From positions 1-44,106 of the forward strand of contig JBCCLR010000005.1 in assembly GCA_039026755.1 (NCBI GenBank): a DNA stretch of 44,106 nucleotides, given 5' to 3'. A program made the position numbers and the translations under genes. Below the pieces are notes generated by a model. That model worked only from the letters and a program-made list of their open reading frames with translations. It was not told where the DNA came from and made no database searches. Below are positions 1 through 7,669 of this stretch, piece by piece (position 1 is the stretch's first letter; every line of letters begins with the position of its first letter). This DNA comes from CAKZYD01 sp039026755. Lineage in GTDB: Bacteria; Pseudomonadota; Alphaproteobacteria; Sphingomonadales; CAKZYD01.

Positions 1-206
1 ACGGCTCCATCAGGAAGGGTTGCAGCGGGATATCGATCGGCGTCCTCGATGTAGTACGGTAGTGGGTAAGGCTCATATGAAAATTGAACCCATGACTGAG
101 CTTTTTGATCGTCTCTATGTTGAGCTTGTGCCGCAGTCGGACCTATGGTCGTTAAGAACATGGCGATGAATACGCCTATCAATCTTGGAATTGAATTGCC
201 CATCAT
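1..206 (-). CDS. Exported protein of unknown function, N-terminal fragment
   Basis: This reading frame is open from an ATG at 206 (a second ATG follows directly) to the window edge, so only about 68 residues are visible. It begins with a signal peptide: short N-region with an Arg, hydrophobic core LIGVFIAMFLTTIG, and a likely signal peptidase I site after AAQAQ. The mature part starts QHRDDQKAQSWVQFSYEPYP and is aromatic- and proline-rich; I do not recognise a family. A purine-rich stretch (AAAGGC) lies about 8 bases upstream of the ATG. It shares the strand of the neighbouring porin and lies downstream of it, so the two may be co-transcribed. The signal peptide is seen; export to the periplasm or outer membrane is inferred. 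Confidence 0.6.
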   Translation of the reverse strand, partial: MMGNSIPRLIGVFIAMFLTTIGPTAAQAQHRDDQKAQSWVQFSYEPYPLPYYIEDADRYPAATLPDGA

Positions 207-347
207 AAAGCGTTGCCTTTGCAGTTTTTCAGGCATCGCTACTGGGCGGAATTTTTTCTTCAATTCGTAGCGCCCGAACGAAACCAATAGTTCGATTTGC
301 AATCATAATTTACATAAGGCGCCCGATCTCGACACCGCCCCCAATGC

Positions 348-360
348 GCACACGGTGTGC
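348..360. repeat. Short palindrome GCACAC-G-GTGTGC
   Basis: A perfect 13-base dyad (two 6-base arms around one G) lies between the porin stop and the exported-protein start. The centre is too short for an RNA hairpin of this stem, so if functional it would be a protein-binding site. The rest of 207-423 shows no gene; GGGCC/GGCCC arms at about 380-399 form only a weak hairpin without a T-tract. Confidence 0.25.
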
Positions 361-423
361 ATTAACGGATGACTTGGACAAAGGGCCTTTTGTTCGTGGC
401 CCAATTTGCTGGCTTGCGATCAA

Positions 424-1890
424 TCAAAAGTCGAAGCGTCCGACCAATTCGATTCGAATACCTTCACCATCAGTGCCATTGACGGTTTCAATTGTGTTGT
501 AGATGCCCTCCAACCCGAAGGTGACGCCGTTAATAGGCGTGTAAAACAGGTTCGCACTGAAGCGTTCAGCATTATCAAATGACAGAGGATCGGCGCCGAT
601 TGGTTGATCCAGATCGAAAACACTTGCGGTAAGTGTCGAACGCCAACGATCTGTCCAAAAGTGTTGGTATCCAATGAAAGCGCCGAAAAGCTCAGTACCA
701 TCGACTTCGCCGTCTTCGTCAATCAAACCATCCAATCCACCAACAAACGAAGAAAAGTAATGCGTAATGCCTACGCCATACTGAGTCCCAAAAGAAATAT
801 TGTTTTCACTTGATCCAGTAAATGGCGTTTGCAGTCGCCCTGATAGATGAACCCCGCCACCATATTCTGTATCGGTATCGGATTTCAGCTGGACGCCAAG
901 TCCCGCAAGCCGAAGATACCCCCAGTTGCGCCGGAGCTGAGCAAAGGCGACGACATTGGGTACCGATTCTGATGCGAGGAAATCTTCATTGCCGCCCAAA
1001 TCAGCCGCTGGGTTCTCTATGCCGATGCCCCAGTTGGAATCCTGGCGTTCTCCTCGAACATAGTAAATTCCTGGGTTTCTTAAGACAGGAACTGCAAGAG
1101 GTCCGCCAGGGTCAGCGGTCTCGGGAAATGAGAACACATCAACAAACCCTGACCAGAATTGGCCAATCTTCAAGGGCCCCAACTCCGCCGCTGCATGTCG
1201 CAAACGGAGATCGAAATCATTGGTGAACTCGTCGCCATCACCGAAGAAATCGAATTCTACAAAGGTCCGAAAGTCACCGAATTTTGTTGGTGCGCGATAA
1301 TCAAAATTCACTCGGCTATGGCGAGCGTGAATTGCGAACTGACTCGATCCGTCATCAACGGTTCCATCAAGCGGAATGGTCGGCGGCGTTCCGATAAATT
1401 GAAAGCCCTTATTGTCCGGGTCGAAATTGGAGTTGATTTGAACTAATCCGCCAACTCGAAATGAGCCGGATGTTCCCGGTACGCTGATTGAGCGATCAAA
1501 CGTGCCCGCCGTGACGATTGCGTCGTCCGGAAACCGACCAATGGGCTGGCGATCACTCAACACGTTTTGTAGTATTCCTTCAACGCCGCCGGTGTCTTCA
1601 TCACCGTCAGCCTCTGTTCTTGGAGTTGGGGATGCTACGGGCAGTCTGGCGATGGTTTCTGTGGTTTCTTCTGGCTGCGTATTTTCGGTTTGATGAGCTT
1701 TGTTTATTCTTTCGGCGTTGGCGTTCACCAAAGTCTCCACGAGGGCACGCAACTCCTGAACTTCTCTTCGAAGCGCCTCGACTTCTTCATCTTTGGTTTG
1801 AGCGTTTACGGACGTGGTGCCCATGGCTGTCGTAAGCATAAGCATAACAAATAGCTTTGATTTTCTTCCGCGCTTAAGACATCTCGACAT
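424..1890 (-). CDS. DcaP-like outer-membrane porin
   Basis: Encodes 488 residues that look like a DcaP-family trimeric porin, a beta-barrel allowing diffusion of small anionic solutes across the outer membrane. The signal peptide covers about residues 1-30 (cleavage near SVNAQ). A heptad-like coiled coil follows (EEVEALRREVQELRALVETL, about 35-55), typical of DcaP N-termini, then a Thr/Glu-rich linker. The barrel region has alternating aromatic strands (GSFRVGGLVQINSNFD, RHSRVNFDYRAP) and ends in the outer-membrane signature RFDF with terminal Phe. GGGAAG precedes the ATG. Substrate cannot be read from sequence; DcaP relatives have been linked to dicarboxylates and other small acids. GC is lower than in the genes after 5150. 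Confidence 0.85.
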   Translation of the reverse strand: MSRCLKRGRKSKLFVMLMLTTAMGTTSVNAQTKDEEVEALRREVQELRALVETLVNANAERINKAHQTENTQPEETTETIARLPVASPTPRTEADGDEDTGGVEGILQNVLSDRQPIGRFPDDAIVTAGTFDRSISVPGTSGSFRVGGLVQINSNFDPDNKGFQFIGTPPTIPLDGTVDDGSSQFAIHARHSRVNFDYRAPTKFGDFRTFVEFDFFGDGDEFTNDFDLRLRHAAAELGPLKIGQFWSGFVDVFSFPETADPGGPLAVPVLRNPGIYYVRGERQDSNWGIGIENPAADLGGNEDFLASESVPNVVAFAQLRRNWGYLRLAGLGVQLKSDTDTEYGGGVHLSGRLQTPFTGSSENNISFGTQYGVGITHYFSSFVGGLDGLIDEDGEVDGTELFGAFIGYQHFWTDRWRSTLTASVFDLDQPIGADPLSFDNAERFSANLFYTPINGVTFGLEGIYNTIETVNGTDGEGIRIELVGRFDF

Positions 1891-2292
1891 CCGTACTTCC
1901 CATTTCTGAATCCTGTTGGTGTTCGCTAAGGAAGTTGAACGCTGGCAGGCGCAGAATCTCTACGCCTCTCGCAATGCTTTCGCTCCATCCTCCTGGGTCG
2001 TGTTGACCGGAAGTTCTTTTGCGCTCTGGGGGTTAGGTCGAGAGTTGAGACCCGCCCAGTCAACACGACCATTATTTACTGTCGCCGGAGCGAGAGGCGT
2101 TCTCAAGACACGCATACGCGCACTTACTGTGCGCCAAAGCAAGTTTTGAAGCATGAGTGCTTGCGATAGAGTTTTTGCCACAAAGAACAAATTCACCAGC
2201 TTCTAACGCTCTGTTCTCATTGCGGAATATCGGGCTACAGCCTTGCGCCCGAGAAGCATGGCCGAAAGATTTTTCGAAAGGGTAGAAATGAG
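1891..2292. other. 402-base intergenic region between divergent exported-protein genes
   Basis: No convincing coding sequence is present. The region must hold the promoters of the porin (leftward) and of the SnoaL-like gene (rightward). Its centre is dominated by a nested inverted repeat (separate entry). I could not pick out -35/-10 boxes with confidence. Confidence 0.5.
1962..2100. repeat. Nested inverted repeats, two perfect arm pairs
   Basis: Outer arms ACGCCTCTCGC (1962-1972) and GCGAGAGGCGT (2090-2100) are perfect reverse complements of 11 bases. Inside them, GGTCGTGTTGAC (1996-2007) and GTCAACACGACC (2059-2070) are perfect 12-base reverse complements. The second outer arm is preceded by CGGA, and CGCTCC after the first arm (1981-1986) partly repeats the same complementarity. 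Together they could fold into a long two-stem cruciform or RNA, or mark a small non-coding mobile element or a pair of operators. Confidence 0.6.
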
Positions 2293-2898
2293 ATGATTAA
2301 GAGGTTGCGACTAATACTATCGACGATATTTCTGTTTACAGGACTCGCTTTGCCGAGTGCTGTAAGCGCACAAACTGCACCACCGGTCGACCCTGCCTTC
2401 GCTCCGCCAACGAAATCGCAGGATCAGCAAATGGACAAGCGAAACACCGTTCCGCAGGAATTTGAAACGCATATTATTGTGGCGACCGAAGCCGACCGCA
2501 ACCGCGCTGAATTCATTTTGAAGCTCTATGACGTGTTTGCTACCAATCCATCGGGCGAAACGATGGAAGAGTTTATGTCAGACACGTACATTCAACATAG
2601 TACAGGTGTTCCGAACGGTCGAAATCCGATCGCTATGCTCTTCGCGTCATCGGTCGCCCAATACGACGTAAAAATAGACGTACACAAAGTAATGGTCATG
2701 GGCGATTGGGCGATGGCGCATGTGAATTTCCGGAATGTAGACAATGCCGAGCCAGACGACCTGGGGACGGCTGCCGTTGATATGTACTTCTTCGGTGACG
2801 ATGGCCGGATTGAGGAACACTGGGACGTCTTGCAGCAGGTGCCGACCCACTCAGCAAATGCAAACGGCATGTTCGTCAAAATATTTGAAGGTGAATAG
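2293..2898 (+). CDS. Secreted SnoaL-like (NTF2-fold) protein
   Basis: 201 residues. A signal peptide covers about residues 1-26 (core LILSTIFLFTGLALP, cleavage after VSAQ). The mature domain matches the SnoaL-like/NTF2 fold: a helix with NRAEFILKLYDVF, the motif YIQHSTGVPNGR, and a closing strand-turn MYFFGDDGRIEEHWDVLQ, the usual C-terminal signature of predicted SnoaL-like polyketide cyclase/aldol-condensation relatives. Relatives include hydrolases, isomerases and pure binding proteins, so no reaction is assigned. The next gene starts 3 bases after the stop, so the two are surely one operon and probably act in the same periplasmic process. Confidence 0.75.
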   Translation: MIKRLRLILSTIFLFTGLALPSAVSAQTAPPVDPAFAPPTKSQDQQMDKRNTVPQEFETHIIVATEADRNRAEFILKLYDVFATNPSGETMEEFMSDTYIQHSTGVPNGRNPIAMLFASSVAQYDVKIDVHKVMVMGDWAMAHVNFRNVDNAEPDDLGTAAVDMYFFGDDGRIEEHWDVLQQVPTHSANANGMFVKIFEGE

Positions 2899-2901
2899 GC
2901 A

Positions 2902-4803
2902 ATGAAAAAGACACTTTTACTCGGCTGCGCAATTGTAATCGCTCAAACCGCTTTTTTAGCGTCTTCATTCGCCCAAACGCCGCCCGCACCGCCAGCATCA
3001 GACGTTGAGATGAGATACTATGATCGCCACAAGATCGATATCAGCAATGTCAGGGATTTCTACGAAAACCTACTGATCGCGGATACGATGATCCATGCGG
3101 AGGCAATGTTCGAAGCAACGACAAAATGGAAGTTTACCCTCTATCAGATGATCAAGGTGGGGAGCGGTCATCACCAAGCGCGCAGCGCCTATCAATTGTC
3201 AAAGCTCGGCGTACCAATCGGAGAGATTCGAGACATCTGGTCGGAAGATTATGTGGAATCAATCAAGGACGCCCGTATTCGGACTGCGTTTGAGTATTTG
3301 GACCTTGCCTCAAACCTCCCAACGCGCGTGACTGCTGATACTCATGCGGCCTTGAGGATGCAGTTTGCAGACCGGCAGATCGTAGAATTGTTTGAGCTGA
3401 CCGGCATCAACGCCGCGATGGCGACTCACGATCAAATTCTGCCGATCGCAACGGATCAGGAAACGCTAGATTGGGCCAACGCAAACCTTCGCTCAGTTGG
3501 TTGGGCGCCAGGGCACAATGAAAGCAGTGCTGAGGAACAGCGGAAAAATCCGTTCGTTGGAACTATGGTCCAGGCGCTTCACGACGAGTTTGTTGCGGAC
3601 TGGAATGCCGGAGACCTGACTGCGAGAGCCCCAAGACTGAGAACGGATTATCTGAACCAGATCACAGGCTACGGCGTCTCAGAAATGACCTTTGATGGGG
3701 ATCAAGACGGCATTGAAGAGCCGTTTGATTTTTATCCTACGGAATATCTTCGGTGGGAGGCGCCTGATGCTGATGCCGCTAACGCTCCGCCGTCTGGGAC
3801 GGCGCCGTTTGATGTTGCTGCCTACGACTATGCCTACTTCACACCGGCGGTCATTCCCGAAACACGCGTTCCATTCAGCGAACGACACAAGTTGGATAAC
3901 TCCTGGAGCCGCAAGAGCGGTCTCGGAACGCTTGGTATGGACGCTTTCACATTGCAGCGGGACCGCGCGATCACCTTACAAATGAAATGGTCGCTCTTTT
4001 TCGTTTATCAGCTGGCAAGCGGATGTGTTCACTGCCAAGCGCACGGCGCCTACGGGACGTTTCAGGAAATCGAAGACGACTACGTGTATGACAAAGTGCC
4101 TCCAGAGGAAATGCCTGCAGTCGCAGCGAAGATCCGATCTTTGATGGATTTCGAGCGCTCAGAACACTATTCCGATGCGGAGAAAGCAGCCTTTCGTGTT
4201 GCCCGCGATGCTGGAACCCTCCCAGGGCGCACAACTGCTGCGCATATCGAAGAACTGCGTCGGCATTATTCCGATCGAGAAATTCAGGAGATCATGGCGA
4301 CGCTCGTTTTGACCCCTTGGTTATCGACCGTCATGCAATCGCAAGCGACTGTGACGGACCAGCGCAGCATGGCGTGGTCTATCAGACACTTGGGACCGGC
4401 TGGATGGAAACCCGGCATTCATACGGGATTGCCTAACGAGCAACGCCCATACCATATGAGCCAGTTCTACGCGGTCGTCGGTGGTGATATGGCAACGGGT
4501 GTGGTGACAGACGCTATCAGCGAGTGGCTTGACGTGAAAGTTCCTCTTGGGGTCGACGCAGATGGTGATGGTGTCGAAGACGCCTTTGACGGATTTCCCA
4601 ACGACCCGAACCAATGGGCTGACACAGACGGCGATGGCATTGAGGATTCCCGGGACAGAGACATTGACGGTGACGGCATCTCCAATGCTCGTGAATTACG
4701 AGCGGGTACATTTCCCTACAAAGCTGATTCCGACGGCGATGGGGTTGATGACAAAGCGGAAATGGATGCAGGGACGAACCCCGTTGATCCGAGAAGCCTA
4801 TAG
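2902..4803 (+). CDS. Secreted protein with two CMD/AhpD-like units and C-terminal TSP3-type calcium repeats
   Basis: 633 residues with a signal peptide (about 1-24, cleavage after SSFAQ). Residues 40-286 and 326-571 look like two copies of one unit at an offset near 287: DRHKID/ERHKLD, YQ-10-QA-AY, GWAPGH/GWKPGIH, and a closing Asp-rich loop with FD..P....W. Copy two carries SGCVHCQAH (C375, C378, H381), as in carboxymuconolactone decarboxylase/AhpD peroxidatic CxxC motifs. In copy one the equivalent positions are S88, H91 and R94. Residues 552-630 hold DxDGDGxxD repeats like thrombospondin type 3 or dockerin calcium loops. CMD/AhpD members are usually short, cytoplasmic and single-domain, so this architecture is unusual. 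The family is suggested by motif and fold pattern, not proven. A thiol-disulfide or peroxide role for copy two is inference. Confidence 0.7.
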   Translation: MKKTLLLGCAIVIAQTAFLASSFAQTPPAPPASDVEMRYYDRHKIDISNVRDFYENLLIADTMIHAEAMFEATTKWKFTLYQMIKVGSGHHQARSAYQLSKLGVPIGEIRDIWSEDYVESIKDARIRTAFEYLDLASNLPTRVTADTHAALRMQFADRQIVELFELTGINAAMATHDQILPIATDQETLDWANANLRSVGWAPGHNESSAEEQRKNPFVGTMVQALHDEFVADWNAGDLTARAPRLRTDYLNQITGYGVSEMTFDGDQDGIEEPFDFYPTEYLRWEAPDADAANAPPSGTAPFDVAAYDYAYFTPAVIPETRVPFSERHKLDNSWSRKSGLGTLGMDAFTLQRDRAITLQMKWSLFFVYQLASGCVHCQAHGAYGTFQEIEDDYVYDKVPPEEMPAVAAKIRSLMDFERSEHYSDAEKAAFRVARDAGTLPGRTTAAHIEELRRHYSDREIQEIMATLVLTPWLSTVMQSQATVTDQRSMAWSIRHLGPAGWKPGIHTGLPNEQRPYHMSQFYAVVGGDMATGVVTDAISEWLDVKVPLGVDADGDGVEDAFDGFPNDPNQWADTDGDGIEDSRDRDIDGDGISNARELRAGTFPYKADSDGDGVDDKAEMDAGTNPVDPRSL

Positions 4804-5151
4804 CGCTAACTCTATAAATGCGTATCAGGAATGGGGACGGGAAGCCCGAAACTTTGTGGGAATTCAGAGCCTTAGTCTTGATTGAGCGGAAAAATACTGC
4901 CTATGAAATTGTTCTTATCCCGTAGCAAAGTCATAAATGAAAAATTCCAGCTCAAAATGGACCAATTCTTGGGAAGCAGGTCACGCGCAGTATCGAAGGT
5001 CCGCTTTGTCTTAGTACTCAAGGGGTCTTTGCATCTGCAAAAAAGGCCTGCTTTCTGTCTGTACCGAATTTTTACACCGCAAAACGGGATTACTGAGCGA
5101 CTGCAAGGAATGTCTCAAAGGTCCCAAACCTAGCCCTTCCAGACCACAACG
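4804..5151. other. 348-base intergenic region between convergent genes
   Basis: The flanking genes converge here, so no promoter is required. I see no convincing gene and no clear hairpin followed by a T-tract. An open frame at 4882-5133 has no family resemblance and no good ribosome site. The change from lower to higher GC occurs across this stretch. Confidence 0.4.
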
Positions 5152-6312
5152 CTATCGCCGCTGGTCAAACCGCCTTCCGACCATAGCCGCCGCAATATTC
5201 ACCTTCTGAATATCAATCGCGCCGCCAGCGATGCCCCAGCCCCAGGCGTCGCGCATGCGGCGCTCCATGGTGAAGTCTTTGGAATAGCCGTAGGCACCCA
5301 TCAGTTGCAGGGCGGAGCTGGTGACTTCGCGGGCGATTTCGTTGGCAAAGCATTTGGCCACAGAGGATTCTTGGATGCTGGGCAGGCCGAGCTGTGAGTT
5401 GCAGGCGACCCGCTGAATAAGGAGGCGGGCTGCGTCCACACGCATTTGCATGTCTGCCAGGCGCAGCTGAACCGCTTGGAAATCCACGATCGGCTTACCG
5501 AATTGTTTGCGCTCTTGCACATAGGCGAGGATGTCTTCTAGCGCGCCAGCGGCTTGGCCCAGCGCCATGGTGGCATTGCCGCAGCGCTCCAAATCAAACG
5601 CTTCCATCAGCTTTTTAAAGCCGCCAGCGGGCACGATGATGTTTGCTTCTGGCACCGTGCAATTGTCTAAGAAAATGTCAGCGGACGGCACGCCGCGAAA
5701 GCCCATCAGGCTCTCGTTGGGGCCATAGCTGATGCCGGGCGCGTCTTTTTCCACAAAGACCGCGCCGATACCGCGCGCGCCCGGTTCGTCTGACATCCGG
5801 CAGTAGACAACATAGCCATCCGCATGACCGCCGCCGGACGACCAGCGTTTGGTGCCGTTCAAAATCACCTTGCCGCCGGTGACGGTTGCCTTTGTTTTAA
5901 GGTCAGTCAGGGCGGTGCCTGCATCCGGCTCAGACATGGCAACCGCAACGACGATATCGCCAGCACATACCTGGGGGACAATGCGCTGTTTCAGATCGTC
6001 CGACGCAAAGTTTTCTATGGCTTTAATGGGGCCAACGCAGGATTCAAACACTGGAAAGGCCACCGCGGAAGAGATCTTGGCAAATTCTTCGAGGACCAAC
6101 AGGGCTTCCAGGTTCCCAAGGCCGAGGCCGCCAAGCTCGGGCGCGATATTCATGCCGAGGAACCCCATTTCAGCGTAGCGCTTAATAAGCTCTGGTGGCG
6201 GCGGTGTTGCCTCTTTTTCGCAGGTTTCAGCAAATGGCGGCAGTTCTGTCTGGGCAAATCGCCGTGCCGTGTCTTGCAATGATCTTTGTTCTTCTGAAAG
6301 CTGAAAATCCAT
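5152..6312 (-). CDS. Acyl-CoA dehydrogenase
   Basis: 386 residues, the normal length for the FAD-dependent acyl-CoA dehydrogenase family, which oxidises acyl-CoA to enoyl-CoA and passes electrons to ETF. Visible are the N-terminal helical domain (MDFQLSEEQRSLQDTARRFA), the central strand motif AMSEPDAGTALTDL, the substrate/FAD segment GTKRWSSGGGHADGY, and the C-terminal helices with ERKQFGKPIVDFQAVQ and LMGAYGYSKDFTMERRMRDA. I chose the ATG at 6312 because AAGGGGGAC precedes it; an upstream in-frame ATG at 6327 lies inside that ribosome site. It is divergent from a CoA-transferase gene 107 bases away, suggesting a shared acid-degradation pathway. The acyl chain is not deducible. Confidence 0.9.
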   Translation of the reverse strand: MDFQLSEEQRSLQDTARRFAQTELPPFAETCEKEATPPPPELIKRYAEMGFLGMNIAPELGGLGLGNLEALLVLEEFAKISSAVAFPVFESCVGPIKAIENFASDDLKQRIVPQVCAGDIVVAVAMSEPDAGTALTDLKTKATVTGGKVILNGTKRWSSGGGHADGYVVYCRMSDEPGARGIGAVFVEKDAPGISYGPNESLMGFRGVPSADIFLDNCTVPEANIIVPAGGFKKLMEAFDLERCGNATMALGQAAGALEDILAYVQERKQFGKPIVDFQAVQLRLADMQMRVDAARLLIQRVACNSQLGLPSIQESSVAKCFANEIAREVTSSALQLMGAYGYSKDFTMERRMRDAWGWGIAGGAIDIQKVNIAAAMVGRRFDQRR

Positions 6313-6419
6313 GTCGTCCCCCTTCATTTTGCTGCTGGCAAAAGCCCTGCTGCTGTGGTGAGTGTTAGGGGTAAAGCGGCGATAGAGATAGCTAAGACTT
6401 TGGATATGAGGCGGCGATC

Positions 6420-7616
6420 ATGACAGTATTAGGCGGCGTGCGTGTGCTTGATTTGGGCCGGTATATCGCGGGGCCTTACTGCGCCGCGCTGCTTGGCTAT
6501 TTGGGCGCGGAAGTGATCCGTGTAGAACGCCCTGGCGGCGGTGAAGATCGCACCATCGCGCCGCTGTTTGACCGCGGCGATGGAACGCCGGGGGAAGGCG
6601 CGTTGTTCATGCAGACCGCGTGCGGCAAGAAATCTATTACGCTCAATCTTAGCACAGACGCGGGCCGCCAGGTGTTAGCCAAACTCGTTCAAAGCTGCGA
6701 CGTGGTCGTGGCGAATATGCCGCCTCTTGCCTTGCGCAAGCTGGCTTTGGATTGGGACACATTTTCAGCCAGCCACCCACGCGGCATTCTCGTCACGCAA
6801 ACCAGTTTCGGCGCGTCTGGTCCGGATCAAGACAAAGGCGGTTTTGATGGCATTGGCCAGGCGATGTCAGGCGCGATGTACCTTAGCGGGACGCCGGGAC
6901 ATCCCGTGAAGGCGGCAGCGCCGTATGTGGATTATAGCACGGCCACTATGGCGGCTTTTGGCACGCTTGCCGCGCTGATGCAGCGCGACAAGACGGATTT
7001 GGGCCATCATGTGGAAACGTCACTGCTTGGCACAGCGCTTGCGGCCATGAATGCCCATTTGATCGAACAGAGTGTGACGCAAAAAAACCGGGTCGGCACA
7101 GGCAACCGCGTGCAAACCTCCGCGCCGTCGGATGTTTTTGAAACGCGCGACGGCCATGTCCTCGTACACACCGTGGGCGGCGGCTTATTTAAACGCTGGG
7201 CCCGGCTGGTCGGGCGGCCGGAGCTGCCTGCCGATGACCGGTTTGCAACCGATCAGGCGCGCGGCGATGCGCGCGACGCGCTATGCGCGATCATGGCGGA
7301 TTGGTGCAAGGATAAATCAACGCAGCAGGCGCTGAGCGAATTAGAAACAGCGGGTGTCCCGGCGGGGCCCGTGTTGTCTCTGCAACAGGCATTAGATCAC
7401 CCACAAGCAGAGGCTATGCAGTTTTTTAAAGCCGTAGACTTTCCTGGGCTTTCCGAGCCAGCACCAGTGGCGGACTTGCCGGTTCACTTTTCAAGTCTGC
7501 CCGCTGGGATATCGCAGCGACCGCCGATGCTGGGCGAGCACACTGCCGAGGTGCTCGAGAGCCTTGGATATTCGCTAGGCGACATTGACCGGATGAGCGC
7601 TGCAGGCACAATTTAA
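6420..7616 (+). CDS. Family III CoA-transferase (CaiB/BaiF/Frc type)
   Basis: 398 residues. The N-terminus (GGVRVLDLGRYIAGPYCAALLGYLGAEVIRVERPGGGEDR) and the middle (QTSFGASGPDQDKGGFDGIGQAMSGAMYLSG) are typical of family III transferases, which move CoA between carboxylic acids and fold as interlocked dimers. Family members carry a catalytic Asp in a V-D-V-S-L motif; here the equivalent is H-V-E-T-S-L with Glu at about residue 199. The substitution is seen; whether activity is retained is unknown. It lies between acyl-CoA dehydrogenase and aldehyde dehydrogenase genes, which suggests activation of an acid produced by the latter. The next gene starts 53 bases on, in the same direction. Confidence 0.88.
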   Translation: MTVLGGVRVLDLGRYIAGPYCAALLGYLGAEVIRVERPGGGEDRTIAPLFDRGDGTPGEGALFMQTACGKKSITLNLSTDAGRQVLAKLVQSCDVVVANMPPLALRKLALDWDTFSASHPRGILVTQTSFGASGPDQDKGGFDGIGQAMSGAMYLSGTPGHPVKAAAPYVDYSTATMAAFGTLAALMQRDKTDLGHHVETSLLGTALAAMNAHLIEQSVTQKNRVGTGNRVQTSAPSDVFETRDGHVLVHTVGGGLFKRWARLVGRPELPADDRFATDQARGDARDALCAIMADWCKDKSTQQALSELETAGVPAGPVLSLQQALDHPQAEAMQFFKAVDFPGLSEPAPVADLPVHFSSLPAGISQRPPMLGEHTAEVLESLGYSLGDIDRMSAAGTI

Positions 7617-7669
7617 TCCAGCGCTATATCGGCGCCGTATCGCAACAAGAAACAGGCTTGAGAGGCAGT

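Noticed and set aside
822..1446. Plus-strand open frames opposite the porin gene
   Set aside because: They are antisense to a complete porin with signal peptide and terminal Phe and show no family features.
2031..2037. GTTAGGT resembling an integron attC core site near the nested repeats
   Set aside because: No matching RYYYAAC partner with attC-like spacing was found, and no integrase or cassette genes are present.
1916..2196. Short frames on both strands across the nested inverted repeat
   Set aside because: Their coding is explained by chance in a repeat region; the residue composition is not protein-like and no ribosome sites precede them.
4882..5133. 83-residue open frame in the convergent intergenic region
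   Set aside because: No good ribosome site, no recognisable domain, and its position between two gene ends offers no promoter.
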